From the NCBI GenBank assembly GCA_003635315.1, contig PYJD01000018.1:1-64000 (forward strand): a stretch of 64,000 bases of DNA, given 5' to 3'. The notes beneath the pieces were generated by a model. It made no database searches and had not been told where the DNA came from. It saw nothing but the letters and a program-made list of their open reading frames with translations. The position numbers and the translations under genes are program-made. Shown here piece after piece: positions 17,894 to 26,609 of the stretch; the stretch's first letter is position 1, and every line of letters begins with the position of its first letter. Source of the stretch: Candidatus Poribacteria bacterium (GTDB lineage Bacteria > Poribacteria > WGA-4E > WGA-3G).

Positions 17894-19150
17894 CTATGGT
17901 GATAATACCTGAATTCCTGCCACAGGTAATATAGCTACTCTTGATTGAGCTGGAAGTTCATCAGCGAATAGGTTTATGAGTTGATCTATGTCTCGGAAAA
18001 GAAGGGAAGATGGGTATTCCTTGTAGAAATCATCTCTATCAAAACTCTCCGACCAAACATGTAGTTGATTTCGCGTGCCAAGTTTTGGTTCTGGTGAAGG
18101 TCCACTGGGTATGTGTTCTAATTTCTGCTTGAGATAACGTGGATAATCAAGTTTATCGAATAATCCGTGGAAACATGATCCGTCAGAAGCAGGATATAGT
18201 GCTATTGTATATGCATTTTCAAAATACGAAAAAGCTGCAAGTGCTTTATCAAGTTGTATACCATCAGCATCTAAAGGATAGCAATTTATTACCACAAGAT
18301 CGCTTTGCGTTCGAGTTGTTTCAGTTATTTCAGTCTTATATGTATTCATTGCAAAATGTGCACCTTTACGATGTGCTTTTACAAAATCACCAACAAAAAG
18401 ACCGGCAATTTCACGACGACTATTTAGAACGACATTCGCAATCGCATTTAGTCCCAGGAGTCCGGCAGCCATTTCAATGGTATCTCGTCGATCGGGTTCG
18501 TCACTGTCCCCTTCTATATTTGCTGGTCCCCTACCTGGTGGGAATTTATGAAAATAGAACATTGTTGAAAAACCAGCGGTACCGGGAACAATTAACTTCG
18601 CTCCACCGCTAAATCCAACTGAACTGTGAGGATATATTCCACCCAAGCAAATTTTGAAATCTGAATCAGCTACTGTTCGATTAATATATACAGGCGTTCC
18701 GTTATTAAGTTTTCCTATAGCTCTTAAATCTCCACTGAGAAAATCATGATTTGTAACTTCGAACTCAGAAAAGATATCTGCTCCAACTTTTTTTACCATT
18801 TCTTCTTCTGAGATAGGACGGTGTCCACCTACACCGACAACGAAACGAATCTCAGATTTTGGCACCCCAGCGGTAAAAAGCTCCTTTAGTAAGAATGGTA
18901 TAACCCTATATGCAGGCGTTGGTCGACTAAGGTCATCTACGATGATAGCAGCACTCTTTTTATCTTTGGCTAATTCAGAAATCCGTTTTGTTCCAATTGG
19001 TTCAGCAAATGCTTTCTGAATTTCAGCATCAGAAAGTGGCGGTGCATCATTCTGATTAAGCATTTCAACTTCCCAACCATTTGGGAAGTTGAGTGAGAGT
19101 TCATTATCACCATACCATGCACCCGTATATACAGTTGCAGTATTATTCAT
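17894..19150 (-). CDS. larA: LarA-family nickel-pincer racemase/epimerase, copy 2
   Basis: This 418-residue paralogue of the preceding larA keeps the same catalytic set: His in VGVGGHRP, His in IYPHSSVG, Lys in GGAKLIVPG 10 residues on, and His in FYFHKF 16 residues further. The two copies are clearly homologous along their full length but diverged enough to suggest different substrates. ATG 19150 is chosen over an ATG two codons upstream because GGAG then has normal spacing. The start lies inside the 3' end of pyrG (8-nt overlap), so it is the last gene of the symporter-kdsB-pyrG block. The link to those genes may be only transcriptional. Confidence 0.87.
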   Translation of the reverse strand: MNNTATVYTGAWYGDNELSLNFPNGWEVEMLNQNDAPPLSDAEIQKAFAEPIGTKRISELAKDKKSAAIIVDDLSRPTPAYRVIPFLLKELFTAGVPKSEIRFVVGVGGHRPISEEEMVKKVGADIFSEFEVTNHDFLSGDLRAIGKLNNGTPVYINRTVADSDFKICLGGIYPHSSVGFSGGAKLIVPGTAGFSTMFYFHKFPPGRGPANIEGDSDEPDRRDTIEMAAGLLGLNAIANVVLNSRREIAGLFVGDFVKAHRKGAHFAMNTYKTEITETTRTQSDLVVINCYPLDADGIQLDKALAAFSYFENAYTIALYPASDGSCFHGLFDKLDYPRYLKQKLEHIPSGPSPEPKLGTRNQLHVWSESFDRDDFYKEYPSSLLFRDIDQLINLFADELPAQSRVAILPVAGIQVLSP

Positions 19151-20774
19151 GATCATCTCCTGTATTTCTTCTCTCTTGCTGGTGAGTTAATACTGCAGAA
19201 ATGAATTCTTTGAATAAGGGGTGTGGCGCCAAAGGTTTTGACTGAAATTCGGGATGAAATTGCGATCCAACCATCCATGGATGGTCTGGCACTTCAGCGA
19301 TTTCGACAAGACTTTCATCTGGTGAAACACCGCTAAAACAGAGACCCGCGTTTTCCAATTCTGTACGGAAATCGTTATTCAATTCATATCTGTGTCGATG
19401 TCGTTCTATAATAATTGGTTGTTGATAAGCATTGTAACTTTTTGTATCTTCCTTAAGTACACAAGGATAATGTCCAAGTCTCATCGTTGCCCCCAAATCT
19501 GCTATTGAACGTTGGTCTAACATCAAATCAATAACAGGATATTGGGTATTTTCATCAACTTCCGTACTATTAGCATTTTCTAAGTTTGCCACATTCCGAG
19601 CATATTCAATTACAAGACATTGCATCCCAAGACATAACCCAAAGTAAGGAATCTGATTCTCACGAGCGTATTTGACAGTCGTTAACATGCCTTCAATGCC
19701 ACGATCACCAAACCCTCCTGGAACTAAAATACCATCTATATTTTCAAACAACTTGTTTAGATTGCTTAGCTCTGTTACCCCTTCTGCTTCGATCCATTCA
19801 ATGTTTACTGCAGCTTCGTTTGCAATACCACCATGTTTAATTGCTTCTTGAACACTGATATATGCATCACTTCCAGTCGTATACTTCCCAACAATAGCGA
19901 TGTTAGTGTGGTGTTTAGGATTTTTTAATTTTTCGACCATTGCGATCCACTCAGAATCTAATGTTGCGCGTCTTTCAAGACCCAATTTCTTCGCAACAAG
20001 GTGTCCCATACCCTGTTCCTCAAAATTCAGAGGTATTTCATCCACACAGTTCGTATCTAAACCTTCAATGATAAAATCTTCACCGATTCCACATAGAAGC
20101 GAGATTTTTCGTCTGATACTATCTTCAAGATGTTGGTTGGTTCGGCATAATAATAGGTCGGGTTGGATTCCTAATTCTTGAAGTTTTCTAATGCTATGTT
20201 GTGTAGGTTTACTCTTACTTTCACCATTGGGTAATGTATATATAAGAGAGACGTGAATGAACAACGTATTTTCTCGGCTGACTTCCATTGCAATTTGCCT
20301 TATTGCCTCAACAAAAGGAAACATTTCAAAATCACCAATAGTTCCACCAATTTCAGTAATTACAACATCAACATGGTTATCTTTACCAATTTGATAAATT
20401 CGTTTCTTGATTTCATCTGTAATATGGGGTATTAGTTGGACGGTTTGACCGAGGTAATCCCCTCTTCGTTCTTTTTGAATAACTTCATTATATACTGAAC
20501 CTGTAGTGAAATTTGATTGTTGGTTTAGGTCAACACCTAAGAATCGCTCATAGTTACCGACATCTAAATCCGTTTCTGCCCCATCGTGTGTAACAAAAAC
20601 TTCTCCATGTTGAAAAGGATTCATGACCCCCGCATCAACATTTAGATATGGATCAATTTTGACCACATTAACTTTAAAACCGCGATTTATCAGTAATCTT
20701 CCGAGAGAAGCCGTTGTAATTCCCTTTCCAATACCTGAGATCACACCACCTGTTACAAAGATATATTTTGTCAT
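19143..20774 (-). CDS. pyrG: CTP synthase
   Basis: The 543-residue amidotransferase makes CTP from UTP, ATP and glutamine. The N-terminal synthetase domain begins TKYIFVTGGVISGIGKGITT with its ATP-binding loop. The C-terminal class I glutaminase domain carries the nucleophile Cys in GLCLGMQC, the oxyanion glycine segment GGFGDRG, and His-Glu in SQFHPEFQSKP. Length is typical. Its start overlaps the kdsB stop by four bases (ATGA). CTP is the cosubstrate of KdsB, so the pairing makes metabolic sense. Confidence 0.97.
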   Translation of the reverse strand: MTKYIFVTGGVISGIGKGITTASLGRLLINRGFKVNVVKIDPYLNVDAGVMNPFQHGEVFVTHDGAETDLDVGNYERFLGVDLNQQSNFTTGSVYNEVIQKERRGDYLGQTVQLIPHITDEIKKRIYQIGKDNHVDVVITEIGGTIGDFEMFPFVEAIRQIAMEVSRENTLFIHVSLIYTLPNGESKSKPTQHSIRKLQELGIQPDLLLCRTNQHLEDSIRRKISLLCGIGEDFIIEGLDTNCVDEIPLNFEEQGMGHLVAKKLGLERRATLDSEWIAMVEKLKNPKHHTNIAIVGKYTTGSDAYISVQEAIKHGGIANEAAVNIEWIEAEGVTELSNLNKLFENIDGILVPGGFGDRGIEGMLTTVKYARENQIPYFGLCLGMQCLVIEYARNVANLENANSTEVDENTQYPVIDLMLDQRSIADLGATMRLGHYPCVLKEDTKSYNAYQQPIIIERHRHRYELNNDFRTELENAGLCFSGVSPDESLVEIAEVPDHPWMVGSQFHPEFQSKPLAPHPLFKEFISAVLTHQQERRNTGDDHE

Positions 20775-21526
20775 TTTCTTTCAATACCTCTCTTTTCTAA
20801 GATATGTCTTACCCGATCTAAGTCTGTAGGAACATCAACTCCAATAAGGTGTTTATCCGTTTCAACGACATGTATATTTACATCGTGTTCCAGAAATCGT
20901 AACTGTTCTAACCCTTCGGCTTTTTCATTAGGGGTAGATTCCCATGTAATGAATTCAAGAAGTTGTTCTCTCCGATAGGCGTATAAACCAATATGCCTAT
21001 ATATATGCATGTTTTTATTGATCTCATTCTGATTTTTATCAGGAATATGTGGCAGAGAACTTCTTGAAAAATACAACGCATCTCCGTTAAGATTTGTAAC
21101 AACTTTAACTACGTTTGGGTCCAGATAATCCTCAATTGAATAAACTCTCTCTTTTAATGTACAGACTTGAATAGATGGTGTTGTTAAGAATGGTTGAAGC
21201 ATTATATCAATATGTTCAGGTTCAAGTAATGGCTCATCACCTTGTATGTTGAGTACGATATCACATTCCAACTCTTTAGCAACGACGGCAACCCGTTCAG
21301 TTCCAGTGGCACACTCAGATGTCATTACAATTTTTCCGTTAAAATTCTGAACTACCTCAAAAATACGTTCATCATCGGTAGCAACAATCACTTGGTCAAG
21401 AAACTTCGATTTGCATGCCCCTTCATATACATGCTGTATCATCGGTTTACCTAATATATCAGCTAAAGGTTTACCCTCAAACCGAGATGATGCATATCGT
21501 GCGGGAATGATTCCTATGCTTTTCAA
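20771..21526 (-). CDS. kdsB: CMP-Kdo synthetase (3-deoxy-manno-octulosonate cytidylyltransferase)
   Basis: The 251-residue enzyme activates Kdo with CTP for lipopolysaccharide core synthesis. The nucleotide-binding motif IIPARYASSRFEGKPL lies at the start, and NIQGDEPLLEPEHID (metal and substrate site) and GLYAYRREQLLEF follow, all typical of KdsB. Length is as expected. It overlaps the upstream symporter and downstream pyrG by four bases each. Its presence is the best evidence in the window for a Gram-negative outer membrane with LPS. Confidence 0.96.
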   Translation of the reverse strand: MKSIGIIPARYASSRFEGKPLADILGKPMIQHVYEGACKSKFLDQVIVATDDERIFEVVQNFNGKIVMTSECATGTERVAVVAKELECDIVLNIQGDEPLLEPEHIDIMLQPFLTTPSIQVCTLKERVYSIEDYLDPNVVKVVTNLNGDALYFSRSSLPHIPDKNQNEINKNMHIYRHIGLYAYRREQLLEFITWESTPNEKAEGLEQLRFLEHDVNIHVVETDKHLIGVDVPTDLDRVRHILEKRGIERK

Positions 21527-23307
21527 GAGTTGTCTTTCTCTTTACGAGGTAAATTCAGATACATGATAAATCCTGAGATAATTGCAATAAATAGATATAA
21601 AACACCTATATCAGTAAATCCTAAGATAAACTTACCTATACCAAATAACAGTGAATATATGAAAACCACACCAATTATCCAATTTATCATTGGAGGAATT
21701 CCACTTGAAACAGGTTCAATACTTGTGGTTTTATCTTCACTATTTATAATTTTGATAATCTGTTTCCAGCCTAATCTTGATGGTCTTACTCTTTTGTAAA
21801 AGCTAATCAATGTCTTAGTGGAAACGGGTTGTGAGTTAAATGTGACAACTAACCAGACTACTGTTGAGATTGGAACAATGAACAGCATTTGAAGTGCGAA
21901 TTCACCTTTGGTTGCAGGAATAATAAAGACACAAATGGAAACGACTAATGCTGCGACCATAGCAGATATTTCTGACCAAGCATTTATTCGCCACCAGTAC
22001 CATCTTAATATTTGGACAAGTCCAATTCCAGCATTTAAGGCAATGAGAAACTTCCACGCACCAGCAATTGAATCCATGAATAAACTGGTTATACCAGCAA
22101 AAACCATTATCAGAATTACGGAAATACGCGAGATGGTAACATAATGTTCAGGAGATTCCTCTGGTGCAATGAACCTTTTATAAAAATCATTTACAAGGTA
22201 GGATGCTCCCCAATTCAGATGTGTATCAATTGTAGACATGAAGGCAGCTAAGAATGCTGTAAGCATTAACCCCAATAGACCGACAGGTAAATAATCCAGC
22301 ATTAGCATGACATATCCTGCAGCAGGATCCTGCAATGATGGATCAATATGATTGGGATCACCTATTCCCGGATACACCACCATTGCTACCAATGCCACAA
22401 GGATCCAGGGCCAAGGACGGAGTGTGTAGTGCGCAATGTTAAACCAAAGTGTTGCGAGGAGCGTATGTCGTTCATTTTTCGCAGCAAACATTCTCTGTGC
22501 TATGTAACCACTTCCATCCACACCGTTTGATGCCCACCATTGCATTCCAAGATAAACACCAAAGGTAATTATTGCCATTTTCCCAGTACTGAAATCGGGA
22601 TTGAAATCCAGTATATTGTGTTCTACACCATAGTTTTGAACCAGTTTATCTTTTAATGCACCAATACCACCAATTTTTGTTATGGCGATAATTGCGAGAG
22701 AGAATGAACCAATCATTGCCATACCAAATTGGACAAGGTCGGTCATGACAACACCCCAAAATCCTGACAAGGCACAATAGACACCTGCAATTACAAGACA
22801 TCCTAATACGACGAGGATTTTGGTATATGTCGTGTCGGGTAGGGCAAAGGTAATCACGACTATCTTCTGCATTGCCAAGATAACCCACCCCATTGTGATG
22901 CAGTTAATTGGCAGTCCGATATATAAGGCACGGAAACCACGTAGAAAACTTGCTGATGGTCCAGAATAACGTAACTCTGTAAATTCCACATCTGTGATGA
23001 TTTCAGAACGACGCCATAATCGAGAAAAAAGGAATGTTGCTAACATTCCACTCAGGACTGCATTCCACCATAACCAATTACCTGATATACCATCTTTTAC
23101 AACGATTTCGGTTACTGCAAGTGGAGTGTCTGAAGCGAAGGTAGTTGCGACCATAGATGTGCCAGCAAGCCACCAAGGGAGGTTGCGTCCAGAGATGAAG
23201 AATTCACTTATATTCTTACCGGCTCTTTTGGAGAAATAGATGCCAAGCCCTAATGCAAAGAAGATATAGCCGATAATTATTGCCCAATCTATAGGTGATA
23301 TTCTCAT
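21523..23307 (-). CDS. Sodium:solute symporter family transporter
   Basis: The 594-residue inner-membrane protein with about 13-14 helices belongs to the SSS/SLC5 family that drives uptake with sodium. The early segments AKRAGKNISEFFISGRNLPWW-like (residues about 25-47) and GTSMVATTFASDTPLA are characteristic, as is AFLAAFMSTIDTHLNWGASY later. The substrate cannot be read from sequence; sugars, amino acids and organic acids are all known in the family. It is the first gene of the overlapping block with kdsB, pyrG and larA copy 2. A Kdo-related or hydroxyacid substrate is possible but unproven. Confidence 0.9.
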   Translation of the reverse strand: MRISPIDWAIIIGYIFFALGLGIYFSKRAGKNISEFFISGRNLPWWLAGTSMVATTFASDTPLAVTEIVVKDGISGNWLWWNAVLSGMLATFLFSRLWRRSEIITDVEFTELRYSGPSASFLRGFRALYIGLPINCITMGWVILAMQKIVVITFALPDTTYTKILVVLGCLVIAGVYCALSGFWGVVMTDLVQFGMAMIGSFSLAIIAITKIGGIGALKDKLVQNYGVEHNILDFNPDFSTGKMAIITFGVYLGMQWWASNGVDGSGYIAQRMFAAKNERHTLLATLWFNIAHYTLRPWPWILVALVAMVVYPGIGDPNHIDPSLQDPAAGYVMLMLDYLPVGLLGLMLTAFLAAFMSTIDTHLNWGASYLVNDFYKRFIAPEESPEHYVTISRISVILIMVFAGITSLFMDSIAGAWKFLIALNAGIGLVQILRWYWWRINAWSEISAMVAALVVSICVFIIPATKGEFALQMLFIVPISTVVWLVVTFNSQPVSTKTLISFYKRVRPSRLGWKQIIKIINSEDKTTSIEPVSSGIPPMINWIIGVVFIYSLLFGIGKFILGFTDIGVLYLFIAIISGFIMYLNLPRKEKDNS

Positions 23308-23502
23308 TCTGGATTCTCCATATTTCTTCTCATAATTTACATAATTATTTTTGATTAATCAAGTAAAAAGAATTGAGAGTAGAAGTGTTTTCTTCAATTA
23401 AATTCAACCAAAATACCATGTATGGGTGAATGTATAACTATAAGAAAAATGCTTATTGAAGATTGAAATTATTTATTAAACGATGTTATTGATGAATTTG
23501 AT

Positions 23503-23531
23503 TTGCCTTACATGCTTAACTCTGTTATACT
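23503..23531 (+). promoter_or_regulatory. Promoter of the LamG-domain gene
   Basis: TTGCCT (23503-23508), 17-bp spacer, TATACT (23526-23531), 56 bp before the ATG. Confidence 0.45.
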
Positions 23532-23587
23532 TATCTACACTTAGCAATCAAAATGTTGATATCATTCAAAAATAGGGAGTAATCTAA

Positions 23588-24379
23588 ATGAAACGTTTGA
23601 TAATGGTAGCTATATGTTTGATGTTTGCATCTCATATAAGTAGTTTATCCGCAAATGTGTTAGATGAAGATTTAGTATTCTACTTTGGTTTTGAAGAATT
23701 TTCTGGAAATAAAGTGATTGATCAATCAGGTCATGGCTATGACGGTACGATCAATGGAACTGTGACGCAAGCGAATGCGGGTAAATTTGGTAAAGCTGGA
23801 CATTTTGTCTCTGGGAGTTATCTGGATATAGATGGTCCAAACGTTGATCCAGACCATATACCCACACAAGGTATGAGTATTGTCGCATGGATTAATGTTG
23901 ATGCGGTTACCGATATGGCACTCTTCAACGCACGTGCAACAGATGGTACATGGTTAGTACACCCTGAAGCCAGAGGAGATGGTAATTTTCGTTGGCTCAA
24001 TCGGGGACATAATCCAGGTAAAACATTATTTGATATCCGCGCCGGTAAAAACACTGCAAAAGTATGGACACATTATGCTGGGACATTCAGTCGGGAAGAA
24101 GCTATGGCGTACCTATATATAAATGGTGAAAAAGTTGGCGAGGAAAAAGCACGTTTGCCAGATCCTATCGCAGGAGATTGGGGGCAAGGGGCACGTGTTG
24201 GTTTTAATATCGACAATAAACGTCCTTTTGCTGGACTCATGGATGACATGCAAGTTTGGAAACGTGGGTTAACCCACGATGAAGTAAAATCTGTGATGGA
24301 AGATGGAATCTCTGCTATTACTGCTGTTGAAGCAGTTGGCAAGTTGACAACAACTTGGGGGAATCTGAAGACAAAATAG
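23588..24379 (+). CDS. Secreted LamG/concanavalin-A-like domain protein
   Basis: The 263-residue protein has a signal peptide (MKRLIMVAICLMFASHISSLSA) and one LamG/concanavalin-type jelly-roll domain over residues 26-235 (YFGFEEFSGNKVIDQSGHG at the start, GLMDDMQVWKRGLTHDEV at the end). Such domains usually bind carbohydrate or protein ligands outside the cell. The C-terminus is KLTTTWGNLKTK, closely resembling the end of the PD40 protein at 58964-59998, so it may be a shared envelope-targeting tail. GGGAG precedes the ATG. A monocistronic unit is indicated by its own promoter and a strong terminator 40 bp downstream. Confidence 0.85.
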   Translation: MKRLIMVAICLMFASHISSLSANVLDEDLVFYFGFEEFSGNKVIDQSGHGYDGTINGTVTQANAGKFGKAGHFVSGSYLDIDGPNVDPDHIPTQGMSIVAWINVDAVTDMALFNARATDGTWLVHPEARGDGNFRWLNRGHNPGKTLFDIRAGKNTAKVWTHYAGTFSREEAMAYLYINGEKVGEEKARLPDPIAGDWGQGARVGFNIDNKRPFAGLMDDMQVWKRGLTHDEVKSVMEDGISAITAVEAVGKLTTTWGNLKTK

Positions 24380-24418
24380 TAATCATCACAATACCCACAA
24401 AAAATTCTTGGACTTACC

Positions 24419-24462
24419 AATAAACTCCATCAATGAAAAATTGATGGAGTTTATTGCTTTTT
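24419..24462 (+). terminator. Strong intrinsic terminator after LamG gene
   Basis: AATAAACTCCATCAAT (24419-24434) pairs perfectly over 16 bp with ATTGATGGAGTTTATT (24440-24455) around GAAAA, followed by GCTTTTT. Confidence 0.92.
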
Positions 24463-24551
24463 AGAGGATAGGATTTCGATACTCAAATCTCCATATACCG
24501 ACTATTAGTTTGAATATATGGGATATTATTGTAAGATACTTATGTGTAATT

Positions 24552-24688
24552 TATAGTAAATTATTGAATTTATGGAACATTTTGAGATGTAGGAGGGAAC
24601 TCCGATTCCCGACTATCACTGAGTTGAATCGCGATTCGGAGATCGCTCCTACAGGGATTTTGTGTTATTATTTTCAATGTTTACTATA
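24552..24688. mobile_element. MITE-like palindromic element, copy B
   Basis: About 137 bp with terminal inverted repeats TATAGTAAATTATTGAA (24552-24568) and TTCAATGTTTACTATA (24673-24688). The inner pair is TGTAGGAG (24589-24596)/CTCCTACA (24646-24653). It is nearly identical to copy A at 3640-3789 over the shared core, including TTGAATCGCGATTCGGAGA (A: TTAAATCGCGATTCGGAGA). TA flanks suggest mobilisation by an IS630/Tc1-type transposase in trans. Confidence 0.7.
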
Positions 24689-24766
24689 TAATTCAGACTC
24701 TATGAAAATATTTGGATATAAAAGAATTAGTGCTTCCCTTTTCATTGATGAAAGCATTACCGATCT

Positions 24767-26410
24767 CTATCTACTTTGTTCTATTGATATAGTTAGTAGA
24801 AATGCATTTATGCTTCCTTCATCACTAAACCAATTACCCGTAGCACCGAGCTTAAAGACTTGCCCTTTCTTGAATTTATACCTGATGATTTTACTATTAC
24901 CGGGTGATATATCCCATGCGTTAGCGAGTGCGTCTCTTGGAACCCCTTCTATGGGTATCTTTGTCTGATTATCAAACAGATCAAATGAACCACTTGCTTC
25001 AGCACTCCCGACCGAGATATCAATAGAAAGTATACCGCCGTTAATAAAGGCAGAGGTGTCAATTTCAATGACAGTATAATCTTGATACCCTCTTTTTGGC
25101 GTTCGAAAAACGTTGAGGATCTGTTGTTCAGATTTCTCGGCAGTCAGTTTAACTTTTTGCCCTTTCACTATTGCAGGATCTAAGTTATCTATCACTTCAA
25201 CATCTAACCCTGGGTATTCCACTGCTAATGCTTCCTGTAAAAACACGAAGTAATCCCGTCCCCAGTCTGATGATGGGAATTCATTGACCGGTTGTCTCCC
25301 CATAACTTCAAGATCTGTTGAGATGACTAAAGAGTCTGCTGGTGAACGCTCTTTCCAACCTTTGATGACGGCTTGAATTAAAGGTTCACTTTTGTCTAAT
25401 TTACGAAATCCCTTTTCATGTCTTTTCGTGATATAAGTGTGCATTACTGATGTGCGTCCTAATTCTATATTTGATATCCAAGTATTAATAAACTTATCGT
25501 TCAATAATTGTATATTCCGTTTATTAGAGAGGGCAACTGCCCTCAAGGCTTTGCCACTTCCTCAGCAGGCTTCGTCATTCAACGGACCATCTATTGAGAT
25601 AACATGGATCGGTTTTTCTTGTTCTTGTGCCAACCTTAATGCATCATCAAGAGGGACCCAATTAATTTGGTAAAAACTATAGAAACGATGTGCAAGAGTC
25701 ATCTCTGCTGCCTGTTGTGTAATGGATTCATCGAATTGGATATTCTCCAAAATATCTTGTCTCCCACTACAGAGTTCCATTTGTGTACAGACACCAGAAT
25801 CTATTATACTATAATTCCTATCTTTATATTTTTTCCATCCAACATCAAAGTTAATTACCCCATCAGGGACATACATATTGAAAAACACGACCTTTTTTTT
25901 CATGCGATCAAGTATAAGATGCCCCTTAAACTGTGATGGCGTGAACCGACCGTCTTTTAACTCAAACTCTGCATGAATTCGAAACACGATGTCAGCATAT
26001 TTATCGTTATAGGCACGTAGACATGCCAACAATCCATAGGAATCACCGGCGTCAATGTGCATAGAATACTTTGGTTTTGGGAGGAGTTGTTGCAATAATG
26101 GGAGCACTCCTTCTGCATTTATTTTCCACAGTTCACCGACTGATACCGGTTTGTCTGGTAGGAAAGCCTGAAAAACCTTTGTTTGATGCTGTTTTTCCGG
26201 TTCGTTTACCCGTAGATTTGCTAATGCATCCCACTCCATATGAAAATTGTTTATAGTTATTTCAATCGGAGCAATGAATGCGTTGACTGATATCTGTGAT
26301 GTATCTTCAAGAGTAAGGGAAATTCTGTCTCGGTTCACTAAACTGTCCTCTGCGAAAATATGGCAGTTGATTAAAATCAAAATAGAGCAATACCAAATTA
26401 CGATTTTCAT
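24767..26410 (-). CDS. Thioredoxin-like selenoprotein with signal peptide
   Basis: Two frames on the minus strand are in register and separated by one TGA (25562-25564). Read as selenocysteine they give one 547-residue protein with Sec at 283 in the motif EAC-Sec-GSGKALR. The preceding strand (KPIHVISIDGP) and following helix with LLNDKFINTW look like a thioredoxin-type redox centre, where Cys-Sec or Sec-x-Ser would be the active site. Residues 1-20 (MKIVIWYCSILILINCHIFA) form a signal peptide, so it would act in the envelope. The N-terminal 240 residues and C-terminal 230 residues match nothing I recognise. ATG 26410 has AAGGA 8 nt upstream. A SECIS-like hairpin follows the TGA. The alternative is a nonsense-mutated pseudogene, which the hairpin and conserved downstream frame argue against. 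Confidence 0.7.
25529..25564 (-). promoter_or_regulatory. Bacterial SECIS-like hairpin in the thioredoxin-like gene
   Basis: After the TGA (25564-25562) come 17 nt, then GAGGGC, apical loop AGTT and GCCCTC: a perfect 6-bp stem with a guanosine at the second loop position, about 24 nt from the TGA. This meets the usual bacterial SECIS requirements of distance and loop G. Confidence 0.6.
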
Positions 26411-26609
26411 TTTAAGAATCCTTCTATTTGTGTATTTTATTTTATATACAATGAATTTACTGTTATCAACGGTATTTCTACACATAGAAAATCGGACATT
26501 GTTGTAATGTCAAATATTTTTGCATATTCTTATTTAGGTCCTAAAATCTAAATAAGAAAGTACACAAACAAACGACTGGAGAATGTATTAAACAGAATCT
26601 GTTTTAACA

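Larger units (their letters stand above)
24380..24766. other. Intergenic region with terminator and MITE-like copy B
   Basis: The gap between the LamG gene and the converging selenoprotein gene holds the terminator (24419-24462) and the repeat element (24552-24688). No gene is seen. Confidence 0.7.

Noticed and set aside
25562..25564. Two separate hypothetical genes or a nonsense pseudogene
   Set aside because: Same frame, redox-motif context and SECIS-like hairpin favour selenocysteine. The downstream part has only a TTG start inside the motif and no ribosome site. Some pseudogene possibility remains.
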